A DNA stretch of 64,000 bases, from NCBI GenBank assembly GCA_943362175.1, contig CALRIU020000002.1:186001-250000 (forward strand), written 5' to 3'. The position numbers and the translations under genes were made by a program. Within the stretch, counting starts at the first letter, position 1, and each line of letters begins with the position of its first letter. The notes under the pieces were generated by a model. The model saw only the letters and a list, made by a program, of their open reading frames with translations, made no database searches and was not told the DNA's origin. Shown one piece after another: positions 7,951 to 17,406 of the stretch. Source of the DNA: UBA4416 sp943362175 (GTDB taxonomy: Bacteria; Bacteroidota; Bacteroidia; B-17B0; Aurantibacillaceae).

Positions 7951-10821
7951 ATGAAAAAAGAGATGACAATTTTTCTGACGGCAACAACACTATTGGTTAA
8001 TGCACAAGTGAAACCACAAAGCAACTCGCCGGCAAAGACTAATGTTGCTACATCTTCACAGAGTGGCCCTAAATTGCTGGAAACGGTAACTAAAACAGGA
8101 AACGAGATCGCGATTACCTATAAAAAATATGTGCTGGAAAATGGCTTAACGGTGCTGGTGCATGAAGACCATTCCGATCCTATTGTATATGTGGATGTCA
8201 CCTACCATGTGGGATCAAATCGCGAGCAACAGGGGCGCTCGGGATTCGCTCATTTCTTTGAGCACATGATGTTTCAGGGCTCCAAGCACGTGGCCGACGA
8301 GCTACACTTCAGGGCCGTTACCGAAGCGGGCGGAACGATAAACGGCTCTACCAACAGCGACCGCACTAATTACTATGAAACGGTACCTTCCAACTATCTG
8401 GAAAAAATGCTTTGGCTGGAAGCAGATCGTATGGGCTTTCTACTTGACTCCGTGACTCAGAAAAAATTTGAGGTGCAGCGCGCTACTGTGAAGAATGAAC
8501 GGGGCCAGAATTACGACAACCGCCCTTATGGTCTGGTGGATGAAAAAACCGATGAAGCCTTGTTTCCCAAAGGGCATCCCTATTCCTGGCAAACGATAGG
8601 CTACATCGAAGACCTGAACCGGGTTGATGTGAGCGACCTGAAACGTTTCTATATGCGCTGGTACGGGCCAAACAATGCGGTACTAACGATTTCCGGAGAT
8701 GTGAATACCGCAGAGGTGGTGAGGCTTGCCGAAAAATACTTCGGACCGATTCCACGCGGGCCGAAGGTGAATAACATGGAAAAACAAGTTGTTACCCTGA
8801 AAGAGAATCGCTATATTTCGTATGAGGACAACGTAGACTTTCCGCTATATCAAATTACCTTCCCGACTGTAGCGTTAACACATAAAGACAATGCGGCCCT
8901 GAAAGTATTAAGTGTAACACTGTCTTCTTCCAAAAGCTCTCCGTTATACTCCGCTTTCATTAAATCACAAAAAGCCGTAGCTGCCGAAGCTTACACTTCC
9001 AGTCGAGAGCTTGCCGGACAATTTGTAATTACTATTGCGGCCAATGCCGATAGTAAGTTGTCTGAAATTGAAACGCTACTGAACGAAACGCTGGCACAAT
9101 GGGAAAAAACAGGAGCCAGCGATGACGACATTAAAAAATACAAAGCTGCTTATCAAAGTGCATTGTACGATGCACTCGAAACTGTGGAAGGAAAGGGCGG
9201 TTTGCTGGCAACTTACCAAACTTACTTCAACAACCCGAATTACCTCAAGTCGGAAATAGCCGACAATTTGAATGTAACCAAAGAAGATGTGATGCGTGTT
9301 TACAATAAGTATATCAAAGGAAAAGCAGCTGTGATTATGAGCTGCGTTCCAAAAGGTAAGGCAGAACTCGTTGCTAAAGCAGATACCTGGAAAATGTATG
9401 AGCGAACGATTGAGACTGAAAATGAAGAATACAAAAAACTTTCCTATACGGAGCCTAAGGAAAATTTCAACAGATTTCTTGCACCTGAAGCTACACAGGC
9501 TAAGCTTGTACCATTGCCAAACTACTGGAGAGCAGAATACAAGAATGGAGTGAAGATCATCGGCGTGACATCCAACGATGTTCCTAAAGTCACCATTCAG
9601 TTTTCAATGCCTATCGGCCACCGCTATGAGCCGAAAGCCGGCCTGGCAGTAATGCTTGCTTCCATGCTGGGAGAATCAACTCAAAAACATAGTGCCCAAG
9701 AAATTGCGGATAAGATGGAAAAACTGGGTAGCAGTGTGTTCTTTTACGCCACTAACAATGAGCTTTGCGTCAGCATCAGCTCAATGAAGCAAAACCTGGA
9801 TTCTACACTGAAAATCGCCGAAGAAATGTTATTTATGCCGAAGTTCTCTGAAGAGGATTTCCACTTGGTAAAAAAAGAACAACTCGACGGTATTGCCGGG
9901 CAACTCAGGCAGTCGACAGCAATTGCCAACAATGTGTACTCCAAAATATTATTCGGCAATTGCTCCAGGCTCGCACTGCCAATAAACGGTACTACGGAGA
10001 TTGTTAGCTCCATTACGCTGGAAGATGTGAGGGCTTACTACAAAAATTTCTCAGGTTACAATTCCATCCTGTCCATCATCGGTGACATCGATCAGGTGTC
10101 TGCTATCAATAAAATGAGCTTTCTCAATAAACTGCAGGGCGAATCTACCATGCCGATGGTAGAATGCAAATTGCCGGAAATCGACAAAACACGCATTTAC
10201 TTCGTGGATAAAAAAGGAGCGCCGCAATCGGAGATCCGCGTGGGTTATATTTCCCGCGCCTATGATGCAACCGGTGAGTTCTTTAAAAGTATTATCATGA
10301 ACCTTTCGTTTGCAGGCGTTTTCAACAGCCGACTCAATATGATCCTGCGTGAAGAAAAAGGCTTTACTTACGGCATTAGCGGCGGATTTAAGGGAAGCAG
10401 TTTCGTGGGGCCCTATACTATATCCACGGGCGTGAAAAGCGATGCGACAGATAGCTCTATCGTGATCATCATGGACCAATTGAAAAAGTACAATAAAGAC
10501 GGTATTACGGATGAAGAACTGAAATTCACAAAAAACGCGATGGCAGAATCTGATGCTCTGAAATATGAAGCGCCCGACCAGAAACTCAATTTTGTGAAAC
10601 GTATCGTGGAATTTGGTCTGGAAAAGACCTATGTAGCCGAGCAAGCGGAGATCATCAAGAATATTGATAAAATGGAGATCAATAAGCTTGTGAAAACGTA
10701 CCTGCCTTATGAAAAAATGGTAATCCTGGTCGTAGGAGACAAAGCCACCAATTTCGAGAAACTCTCGAAACTCGGCTATGAGCTGATCGAACTGAACAGC
10801 ACCGGGGACAAGGTAAACTAA
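7951..10821 (+). CDS. M16 family zinc metallopeptidase (two-domain, pitrilysin/PqqL type)
   Basis: 956 residues with an N-terminal signal sequence (about 1-18, ending VNAQ), so it is periplasmic or outer-membrane facing. The inverted zinc motif HFFEH is at residues 101-105, and the third ligand is probably E183 in KNERGQ, the spacing expected for family M16. The length fits the single-chain type with an active N-terminal half and a second M16 half from about residue 540 that lacks an HxxEH motif. These enzymes form a clam-shell chamber and degrade short peptides. There is no T9SS sorting domain, unlike the upstream neighbours. A strong terminator follows 40 bases after the stop. Substrate is unknown; clearing peptides such as cleaved signals is only speculation. 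Confidence 0.94.
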   Translation: MKKEMTIFLTATTLLVNAQVKPQSNSPAKTNVATSSQSGPKLLETVTKTGNEIAITYKKYVLENGLTVLVHEDHSDPIVYVDVTYHVGSNREQQGRSGFAHFFEHMMFQGSKHVADELHFRAVTEAGGTINGSTNSDRTNYYETVPSNYLEKMLWLEADRMGFLLDSVTQKKFEVQRATVKNERGQNYDNRPYGLVDEKTDEALFPKGHPYSWQTIGYIEDLNRVDVSDLKRFYMRWYGPNNAVLTISGDVNTAEVVRLAEKYFGPIPRGPKVNNMEKQVVTLKENRYISYEDNVDFPLYQITFPTVALTHKDNAALKVLSVTLSSSKSSPLYSAFIKSQKAVAAEAYTSSRELAGQFVITIAANADSKLSEIETLLNETLAQWEKTGASDDDIKKYKAAYQSALYDALETVEGKGGLLATYQTYFNNPNYLKSEIADNLNVTKEDVMRVYNKYIKGKAAVIMSCVPKGKAELVAKADTWKMYERTIETENEEYKKLSYTEPKENFNRFLAPEATQAKLVPLPNYWRAEYKNGVKIIGVTSNDVPKVTIQFSMPIGHRYEPKAGLAVMLASMLGESTQKHSAQEIADKMEKLGSSVFFYATNNELCVSISSMKQNLDSTLKIAEEMLFMPKFSEEDFHLVKKEQLDGIAGQLRQSTAIANNVYSKILFGNCSRLALPINGTTEIVSSITLEDVRAYYKNFSGYNSILSIIGDIDQVSAINKMSFLNKLQGESTMPMVECKLPEIDKTRIYFVDKKGAPQSEIRVGYISRAYDATGEFFKSIIMNLSFAGVFNSRLNMILREEKGFTYGISGGFKGSSFVGPYTISTGVKSDATDSSIVIIMDQLKKYNKDGITDEELKFTKNAMAESDALKYEAPDQKLNFVKRIVEFGLEKTYVAEQAEIIKNIDKMEINKLVKTYLPYEKMVILVVGDKATNFEKLSKLGYELIELNSTGDKVN

Positions 10822-10860
10822 TAAACCATTTTCAGAAAGCTTGATATTAATCAAGTAAGG

Positions 10861-10893
10861 AAGGGGTAAGTTAAATAACTTACCCCTTTTTTT
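10861..10893 (+). terminator. intrinsic terminator of the M16 peptidase gene
   Basis: A perfect 12-bp stem (AAGGGGTAAGTT at 10861-10872 with AACTTACCCCTT at 10877-10888), a 4-nt loop AAAT, and a run of seven T ending at 10893. It lies 40 bases after the stop codon. Confidence 0.9.
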
Positions 10894-11271
10894 GATGTTA
10901 AGCTGATAGATAGAAATTCTCTTTTCGTTTGAGACGAATGCATATCATTTATTAAAATCAATTCAGCTATTTAAAGCTAAACTCATTCCGACCAGGGCGA
11001 ATCTATGGCTGTTCCTCCACAGGCAGGAAGCGCCTTTCTGACTTTTTCACATACAGAAAAGCTTAGCTGTCGCTAAACTATCTTTAACACCTGTACACCG
11101 GCGGTCACAGCCGGGTTCACCCACTATTTTCAACAATATACTAAAATGAATCTCCCGAAAGGATTTGCGCCGGATATGCATCACAAGGATCTGCTATAGA
11201 AGATTTGCCAGAACAGCTTCTGTTCCCTCTCCTGAAAAACTCAGTTAAGAATAAGCATCAGTTACTAGTGT

Positions 11272-11326
11272 ACTGTTTCCCGGTCCAGACAAATAATTTC
11301 GAAAATTGTAAGGACCGGGTAACAGT
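11272..11326. repeat. long inverted repeat, copy A
   Basis: The arms ACTGTTTCCCGGTCC (11272-11286) and GGACCGGGTAACAGT (11312-11326) pair over 15 positions with one mismatch and enclose 25 bases. There is no T tract after it, so it is not a typical terminator. A diverged second copy lies at 11638-11688. Identity is unknown. Confidence 0.7.
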
Positions 11327-11637
11327 GTGGGGGAATTTACTTTTTGTAGTAAAACTTTCCTAAACCTATCATACTACTCTGCAAAGATAAGTGGCATAAG
11401 ACATATAAATCAATACTCTGAAATCATGAAATTTAAGTCATGGTTTACAAGTAGGTATTCGATTACAACCTTAATTGATGAGATACTTATTGCAAAGTAA
11501 CAAGTCATCCATAAAGACTAATATTAAGAATGCTTCAGAGGGGGTAGAAGCTGTGCAGATGATTAATCAGGGCGACCAAAAAAACAGGTAGGCATCCAGG
11601 TATTTAGTCATTGATAGATAATCATTACCTCAATTTT

Positions 11638-11688
11638 ATTGTTCCCGGTCCTTACAGTTCCCATTAAAGTAAGAACCGGGACAACAAT
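11638..11688. repeat. long inverted repeat, copy B
   Basis: The arms at 11638-11655 (ATTGTTCCCGGTCCTTAC) and 11669-11688 pair with a two-base bulge and one G-T step around a 13-base loop. The CCCGGTCC core is shared with copy A at 11272. About 20 bases downstream both copies carry an AATTTGTAGT-like word, and about 130 bases downstream an ATGAAATCATGA-like or closely similar word. Confidence 0.65.
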
Positions 11689-11897
11689 AAATTTGTAGTC
11701 AAACACACTAATTAACTACTCTATAAAGGTAAATGATGCCGGATATATAAAACAATACCATGAAATCATGATTTATAAATAAGGGTTTATAAGGATCCAT
11801 TTAAATGCAGGCCTGGTGTATGGGGTACTGTTCATAAAATAACCAAGGCATTTTCTATGACCACTATACACTATGCGGTGATATAAAAAGCGGATGC

Positions 11898-12920
11898 TCA
11901 GTAAATAATCAGTTTTGTATAATGAAGCGCACCTGTGTGATCGGTAATCACGCACACATAGTACCCCGCTGAAAGCCCGGTACTGTATATGGTCACCGAT
12001 CCTGTATTTTCTTCATGAAATGTAGCCCCCTTGTATTCGCCTAACGCATTGATGACTTCGGTCTTTTTAATACTACTGCCTTTAAGAATGATCGCAGCTG
12101 ATCCTGTAAAAGGATTGGGGTTTGTAACAGGCGCAGAATAGTGCTTATAGGATGGTTTGATGCCTGATGATGTTGTGCAGGCATTAGAGCTTTGATTGAA
12201 TTTTTTCTGCAAAGAATCGATCGGCTCTATATGCGCTCCGTCAGACGTTCTTACCGAAATTCTGAAAGAAGGATTACCGAATGAATCTGAGGGCTTGGCC
12301 ACAGATAAAAAAGCAAATAAAGAGGATGTCCCGTTCGGGGCGCAGCGGGTATCAGCTCCGGGCATCTTGGCCCCCTGTAAGGCAGCCATGAGCTTACAGG
12401 ACAGACTTCCTTTTTCCCGGTTGAAACATGACTCCATAGAATCCAGTACTTGTTTCCCCAGCAAAATGTTTCCCTGGATGGAATAATTGGGGCCGGTGAT
12501 GTGGTTGCCGTAAGCCATGCAATTGGAACCGGTATAAGCGGCTGATACAGCGTGGCCGGGTGAAGAGAATCCTACGATGCCATACTGCCTCACAGAAGGG
12601 TCTGAACCGGCATCATTGGCTGTAAGCCAGCTGATGATCTGTGCCGGCGTGTTTCCGGCATTCATTTGGTTCCTGGCATTCGCCTGGTTTGTGGCATCAT
12701 AACTGGCCTGCGTATTGATCACGCCTTTGCCTGGAATAATCTCGCTTATAAAATCATTTTGCGCCGTAGGAAAAACGAGACCAAGATCAACGCAGGAAGC
12801 ACCGACGGTGCCAATTTCGCCGGTAATCGTATCGATAGCACACATAGAAAAGGTATCCTGTGCCACACTTTTTTGACTCAAAAAGACAAAAAGCAAAAGG
12901 GCAGATATCATTTTTTTCAT
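11898..12920 (-). CDS. DUF1028 (Ntn-hydrolase-like) secreted protein with T9SS type A sorting domain
   Basis: The start was placed at the ATG at 12920, because MKKMISALLLFVFLSQKSVAQ is a clean signal peptide; an ATG ten codons upstream is less likely. The mature N terminus (DTFSMCAIDTITGEIGTVGASC) and following residues match the DUF1028 family, whose members adopt an Ntn-hydrolase-like fold and have no established reaction. The last 80 residues (VTNPNPFTGSAAI...ALGEYKG...LSAGYYVCVI) form a type A sorting domain, so the protein should be exported by T9SS. It is monocistronic, and convergent with the upstream peptidase gene. Family assignment is from pattern recognition and function is unknown. 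Confidence 0.85.
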   Translation of the reverse strand: MKKMISALLLFVFLSQKSVAQDTFSMCAIDTITGEIGTVGASCVDLGLVFPTAQNDFISEIIPGKGVINTQASYDATNQANARNQMNAGNTPAQIISWLTANDAGSDPSVRQYGIVGFSSPGHAVSAAYTGSNCMAYGNHITGPNYSIQGNILLGKQVLDSMESCFNREKGSLSCKLMAALQGAKMPGADTRCAPNGTSSLFAFLSVAKPSDSFGNPSFRISVRTSDGAHIEPIDSLQKKFNQSSNACTTSSGIKPSYKHYSAPVTNPNPFTGSAAIILKGSSIKKTEVINALGEYKGATFHEENTGSVTIYSTGLSAGYYVCVITDHTGALHYTKLIIY

Positions 12921-13202
12921 GATGCGTTTTTGTAGATTATTCTTTAACATACTGAAGATAGTTTATTAGCATGATGATTTGACGTGGATGGCAACAGATC
13001 GCTGCTCCTGTAGGGTCATTACCAACACTATTGCAATTAGCGATTTCCCAAAAAGTAACAATCTCATACAAAGATACTGTTTTTTGCAGCCAGATCGTTG
13101 GACATAGAAAATTATCCCGGATGCAACCCCAAGTCAGACACAGATTCTTCTATGTGACCTGGGGATACCAATCAAATCCTTTTTTTAGTAAGTCGATCAA
13201 AC

Positions 13203-13700
13203 TTACAGAAAGTCCAACCTGATGCTAAAAGACATCTTATGGGTTTGATTTAAATCACCAATGGCACCTTTTTGCCTTACTGAATTAAAAATAGTATGCC
13301 CTGGGTCTTTAATATACTCTAAATCCGTATTCCAGAAAGCAGCATAAACCTGGCGATCTTTCAATAAATTCAGGCTGTAAGTATTCCGGGTCCCATCAAC
13401 CCTGTAAAATCCAGGAGTAACAACAGGCAGGGTAAAATTAGTGTTTCCCGTTGGAGTGTATACTCCTGAAGGTACCCTAACTGAAAATAGCATCATCCTG
13501 TTTTTCATACATCCCTCGTCTTTGCCTATAGAATCCTGCGTCTGTGATGCAAAATTTTCCGTCGAGAGTCTCTTTTTTAAATACAGGGGAAGAGACTGAG
13601 GCTTGTTTTGCCTGGCAATATCTTTATGATTCTGAGCTTTTATAGTTAGATGTACGATAAAACTAAATATCACCATCAAACAGAGTGTTTGTTTTTTCAT
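13203..13700 (-). CDS. small secreted protein of unknown function
   Basis: 165 residues with a convincing signal peptide (MKKQTLCLMVIFSFIVHLTIKAQ, cleavage near 22). The first half of the mature chain is polar; the second half (from about residue 70) is predicted beta-rich with aromatic residues (GFYRVDGTRNTYSLNL, YAAFWNTDLEYI, MSFSIRLDFL) and ends in an aromatic/Leu residue, as small beta-barrel or lipocalin-like proteins do. No sorting domain and no lipobox are seen. It lies 84 bases downstream of the large type B gene on the same strand, so the two may be co-transcribed. I do not recognise the family. Confidence 0.7.
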   Translation of the reverse strand: MKKQTLCLMVIFSFIVHLTIKAQNHKDIARQNKPQSLPLYLKKRLSTENFASQTQDSIGKDEGCMKNRMMLFSVRVPSGVYTPTGNTNFTLPVVTPGFYRVDGTRNTYSLNLLKDRQVYAAFWNTDLEYIKDPGHTIFNSVRQKGAIGDLNQTHKMSFSIRLDFL

Positions 13701-13784
13701 ATGCTATTGATTTACATTCTTAATTAGAAATTTATGAATCCGTTATCTCAATTTAAACAGGCTTATCACTACTCATCTATCAAA

Positions 13785-16316
13785 CTAAATAAGCGTAATA
13801 TGGCCTGTAAATTTTTTCGTTTTCATCTTTAGATCCTTTACCGTAATCTTATACACATACACATCTTGCGGCGCAATTACATTTTTCACAGTTCCATCCC
13901 ATCCTTTGCTCATATCATTCGTGTAATATATCTCGTTGCCCCAACGATCAAATATGTACATTTCAAAAGATTCATCTATTAGTCCCATTCCCACTGGCAC
14001 AAACAGATCATTGATGCCATCTTTTTTCGATGGGGAAAAAGAATTAGGGATATATATAGCAAACTCGTCCTCCACTATCAGTTTTTTCATTATTGAATCT
14101 ACGCATCCAAATACATTGGTTATACTTAAGCTAACATCATAATTTCCGACTTCGGGGAAAAGGCGCAACGGGTTTTGTTGGAATGAGACATTAGAATCAA
14201 GGTCCTTGAAATTCCATTTCCAACTTTGCATTGGCAATCCTATGGATGAGTGATCAGTGAATCTTGCTTCGTTAGTTATGATGGATAACTGATCCGGACT
14301 CCAACTAAAATCAGCTTTTGGCCTGGGGTTTACCTTGATGAATGCTGATTTCGATAACGAATCGGTACATCCGTTTAAATCCGTAACCGTTAACATAGCA
14401 TCGTATACACCCGCAATAGGAAACTCCATATCCTGCACGATACAACCTGATGCCGTAAGGCCGCCGGTAAATTTCCATAAACAGTTTGCGGATGCAGGAA
14501 CAGAAGAGCCCTGAAGATCGGTTATAAATGGCGCACATCCTTCGTTTAGTTTACTTTCAATTGCAATAAGCGGTAAAGGCAGGACGCTTACCGTAACAAC
14601 AGCTGATGCAGTCATTAAGGGGCAATTGAGATCTGATAGAGTCAGGGTATATGTTTCGGTGCCTGGAGGGCTTGCAGCAGTTGTTGAATCTGATGGGTTA
14701 GTAAGCCCTGTTACAGGTGACCAGGCGTAGTCATATACACCACTACCGCCTAAACCTGCTCCTGACAGAACGGTTTGGTTTTTATTACATATCGTCTTAT
14801 TGTTAGACATATCTGTAATACTCAGAGAGTCATATACCATAACATTCACGGTTCCTGAATCGACACACCCCAGGGCCGAAGTCGCCCGGATTGAATAAAT
14901 ACCTGCGTTTGCAGCCGTAACATGATGGATAGACGGATTATCGAGGTTTGAGGAAAAGTTTGCAGGCCCTGTCCAGGTATATGTATGCGCTCCCTGAGGA
15001 CCAATAAGATGAAGATCCTCCTTATTACAAATTGGTTGAATGGGTAAGGGGTCAATTGCTACAGGGGGAATAACCGTCACGATTGTAGTATTGCTCGAAC
15101 AGGTAGTTGTACTTGTTCCAAAGCCTACCGTCACCGTATAAGTTCCCGATTGATTTGGCATCGCATTGCTTACAACGGGGTTTTGAACGCCTTGCGCAGA
15201 ATAGCCTGCCGGGCCAGTCCAGTTATAAACTCCTGCGCCCGGTGCATCAGCAGTTAAAAACAAGCTATCTGCCTGGCATACTGTAATAGTTGGCGTTACA
15301 GCGATGGTTAGGATTGGTAAAACATCTAACGCAGTAGTGGCAGTATTCGTACAACCAAAAGTATTAGAAACTGTTACGCTATAGACGTTAGATCCGACCG
15401 ATTGAATGTTTGGAATAGGAAAGACCGAAGTTGTTGTTATACTACTAGAACCACTTGCGGCTGTCCAGGTATAGTGTGGCACCCCGTTGCTGGTTGCTGT
15501 CAGCACTGCTGTAGAACCTGAACAATAAGGTCCTGAATTAGTTAAACTCACCGAGGGTAAGCCAGCGACGGATACTGTACCGGAGCTTACAACAGTTGTA
15601 TATGTTCCTGAAATCGTATTGGTTCCGGCAATGGTAACCGAATAAACGGTCGTGGCTGCCGGAGATACATTAATCGTTTGCGTAGAATACCCCCCGGGGG
15701 TCCAGGTATATGATGGATTTCCCAAGTGGGTAGAAACACTTATAGTAGCTACTGCTCCGGGGCATGTTGTTTTACTACTTACTGCACTAAAAATATCGCA
15801 ATTGGTAGTTGCCGAAGAGGAAGGATTCAATCCGAAATTGATATTTTGTGCCTGATTTGAATGGTTAGTAATTAGGAGCATATAAAATTGCCCTGCTATC
15901 GCCGGGATATCAGCAGTTTCATACGCGCTGGTGGAGTAACTACAATCGAGAATATTGGAAGTAGTCAAACTTCCACAATTGCCCGTTGGGGAAGAAAAGG
16001 GTCCCCACACAATAAAATCGACATCGCGGCCACCGGTGCCTGAAATATCAATAATAATGTTTCCTGTAGAAGCAGCCTGCATATAATACCATGCAGGGTT
16101 TCTTTGCTGACTGAGGCATCCATAAGCAGGACCTGCTGCTGCAACTGTATTTTGCCCGGCAGGAAAATTAACTCCGCTTGCTCCGGCACAAAAAGGAGCC
16201 GCATTGCTACAATTGTTCTGAGCCATCCCTATGCCATAAAGCCAAAGGTTACACATCATAAACAGAATAGTTCTGCTTACATACATTTTCCATTCCATAT
16301 AAATTAAACATTTCAT
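13785..16316 (-). CDS. large secreted PKD protein with T9SS type B C-terminal domain
   Basis: 843 residues. The signal peptide probably starts at one of the later in-frame ATGs (MYVSRTILFMMCNLWLYGIGMAQ, initiating near 16286); the longest frame starts at 16316. Residues 35-165 form the Cys-containing beta-sandwich module common in type B cargo (NPAWYYM, then GRDVDFIVWGPF). Five or more Ig/PKD-like repeats follow, with YxWxGP(A/T) strands and a PKD motif at WKFTGG and WKWNFKD. Residues 755-843 (IYIPNSFSPSKKDGINDLF...FDRWGNEIYY...WDGTV...DVYVYKI) are a type B sorting domain. It is expected to be exported by T9SS with a PorP/SprF partner. A surface-adhesive role is inferred. Confidence 0.92.
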   Translation of the reverse strand: MKCLIYMEWKMYVSRTILFMMCNLWLYGIGMAQNNCSNAAPFCAGASGVNFPAGQNTVAAAGPAYGCLSQQRNPAWYYMQAASTGNIIIDISGTGGRDVDFIVWGPFSSPTGNCGSLTTSNILDCSYSTSAYETADIPAIAGQFYMLLITNHSNQAQNINFGLNPSSSATTNCDIFSAVSSKTTCPGAVATISVSTHLGNPSYTWTPGGYSTQTINVSPAATTVYSVTIAGTNTISGTYTTVVSSGTVSVAGLPSVSLTNSGPYCSGSTAVLTATSNGVPHYTWTAASGSSSITTTSVFPIPNIQSVGSNVYSVTVSNTFGCTNTATTALDVLPILTIAVTPTITVCQADSLFLTADAPGAGVYNWTGPAGYSAQGVQNPVVSNAMPNQSGTYTVTVGFGTSTTTCSSNTTIVTVIPPVAIDPLPIQPICNKEDLHLIGPQGAHTYTWTGPANFSSNLDNPSIHHVTAANAGIYSIRATSALGCVDSGTVNVMVYDSLSITDMSNNKTICNKNQTVLSGAGLGGSGVYDYAWSPVTGLTNPSDSTTAASPPGTETYTLTLSDLNCPLMTASAVVTVSVLPLPLIAIESKLNEGCAPFITDLQGSSVPASANCLWKFTGGLTASGCIVQDMEFPIAGVYDAMLTVTDLNGCTDSLSKSAFIKVNPRPKADFSWSPDQLSIITNEARFTDHSSIGLPMQSWKWNFKDLDSNVSFQQNPLRLFPEVGNYDVSLSITNVFGCVDSIMKKLIVEDEFAIYIPNSFSPSKKDGINDLFVPVGMGLIDESFEMYIFDRWGNEIYYTNDMSKGWDGTVKNVIAPQDVYVYKITVKDLKMKTKKFTGHITLI

Positions 16317-16585
16317 GTTTATAAGCTAAAGGTCAATAATCTTTCCTCATCCTGTGCAGGGTTTGCCTATCGCACACATTTTCTACGTGATGTTAAGGCG
16401 CCTTCAAAAAGTTAAACCTGCCATGTCATTCGGTATTGTGAAGTTAAGGAGGTGGCCTCTGTTAAGAAATACCGACAAAAAAGTATTTTTGCCTACTGGT
16501 TTCCGGGGAGCTATTGAAAGCCATGTTTTGGGAAAAAGCCTTTCACCAGCATTTTGCGCCCCCATTTACGCTAGCAGCCAATACT

Positions 16586-17221
16586 TCAAGTTAATTTAAA
16601 GCCGGTTGCTTTTTTGATTAATCCAATAGAATTTTTCACATTAAATTTTTGCATCAAGTTCCTCTTATGTGTTTCAATAGTACGCTGGCTTATTAAAAGC
16701 CGGGCGGCGATTTCAGATGAGGCGAGGCCTTCCCCCATGTATTTCAAGATTTCCCGTTCACGTCGTGTAAGCACAGGTATTTCCTCCGGATCAGCCGGTG
16801 AATAATCATTCATGGCTTTTTGTACATCTTCTCCTAAATACACCCGCCTTTTATTTACCGTTTTAATTGCGGTTATGAGCTCATCTAACTGAGTGCTCTT
16901 GAAAAGATAGCCCATTGCACCATTTTGCAACACTTTCATAATTGTTGTACGATCATCAAATGTAGTTACCACAAGAATTGCCGTATTGCTATATTCTTTT
17001 CTTATATGTCTACACAAATCGATTCCACAAATATCCGGAAGGTTAATGTCCAATAAAATCATATCTACATAAAGTGCTTGCAGGAAACTCATGGCGATCG
17101 CTCCAGTATTTGCGCAGCCAAGAATCGAAATCTCATTATGATTCCGCAAAATTGCCTTGACCCCCTCTGCCGAAATAGGATGCCCGTCTATTATTAATAA
17201 TTGTATTTTCTGATGATTCAT
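16586..17221 (-). CDS. NarL/FixJ-type response regulator with LuxR HTH
   Basis: 211 residues. Receiver domain at about 6-120: IIDGHP start (one of the usual acidic pair replaced by Gly), phospho-acceptor D58 in ILLDINLPD, TTFDD switch region and the conserved Lys in YLFKST. A LuxR-type helix-turn-helix occupies about 148-208 (LTRREREILKYMGEG...SEIAARLLISQRTIETHKRNLMQKF). It would activate or repress genes when phosphorylated. No histidine kinase is nearby, so it is an orphan regulator here. It sits among T9SS cargo genes and is separated by a terminator from the gene upstream; control of these cargo genes is possible but not shown. Confidence 0.95.
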   Translation of the reverse strand: MNHQKIQLLIIDGHPISAEGVKAILRNHNEISILGCANTGAIAMSFLQALYVDMILLDINLPDICGIDLCRHIRKEYSNTAILVVTTFDDRTTIMKVLQNGAMGYLFKSTQLDELITAIKTVNKRRVYLGEDVQKAMNDYSPADPEEIPVLTRREREILKYMGEGLASSEIAARLLISQRTIETHKRNLMQKFNVKNSIGLIKKATGFKLT

Positions 17222-17351
17222 AAAATCTTTGTTTTAGTGTATCCTTTTCTTTTTGACTAATAACCTTATAAATTTTGAAGAGGTGCCATATCCTATAACA
17301 CACAAGTATCTCTATTTATCAGCTGATTAATTAAGTCATGAGCGAATAAGC

Positions 17352-17382
17352 AAAAAACCGCTTATCGATGGATAAGCGGTTT
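17352..17382 (-). terminator. intrinsic terminator of the type A secreted protein gene
   Basis: A perfect 12-bp stem (17355-17366 with 17371-17382, core AAACCGCTTATC) with loop GATG. Read leftward it ends in six T (17352-17357). It lies 25 bases after the stop codon at 17407 and insulates the response regulator gene. Confidence 0.9.
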
Positions 17383-17406
17383 ACATAAGCTACACGCCTC
17401 ATTTAA

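Larger units (their letters stand above)
10822..11897. other. AT-rich gene-free region between convergent genes
   Basis: About 1.08 kb without a credible gene. It contains the terminator of the M16 peptidase gene at its left end and two related inverted-repeat elements (11272-11326 and 11638-11688), each followed by a similar stretch with AATTTGTAGT-like, ACTACTCT and ATGAAATCATGA-like words. The rest has many stops in all frames and looks like eroded sequence. Confidence 0.6.

Noticed and set aside
10051..10854. 267-codon open frame on the minus strand opposite the M16 peptidase gene
   Set aside because: Antisense shadow, rich in Phe/His/Ile with no recognisable domain; it also runs into the terminator.
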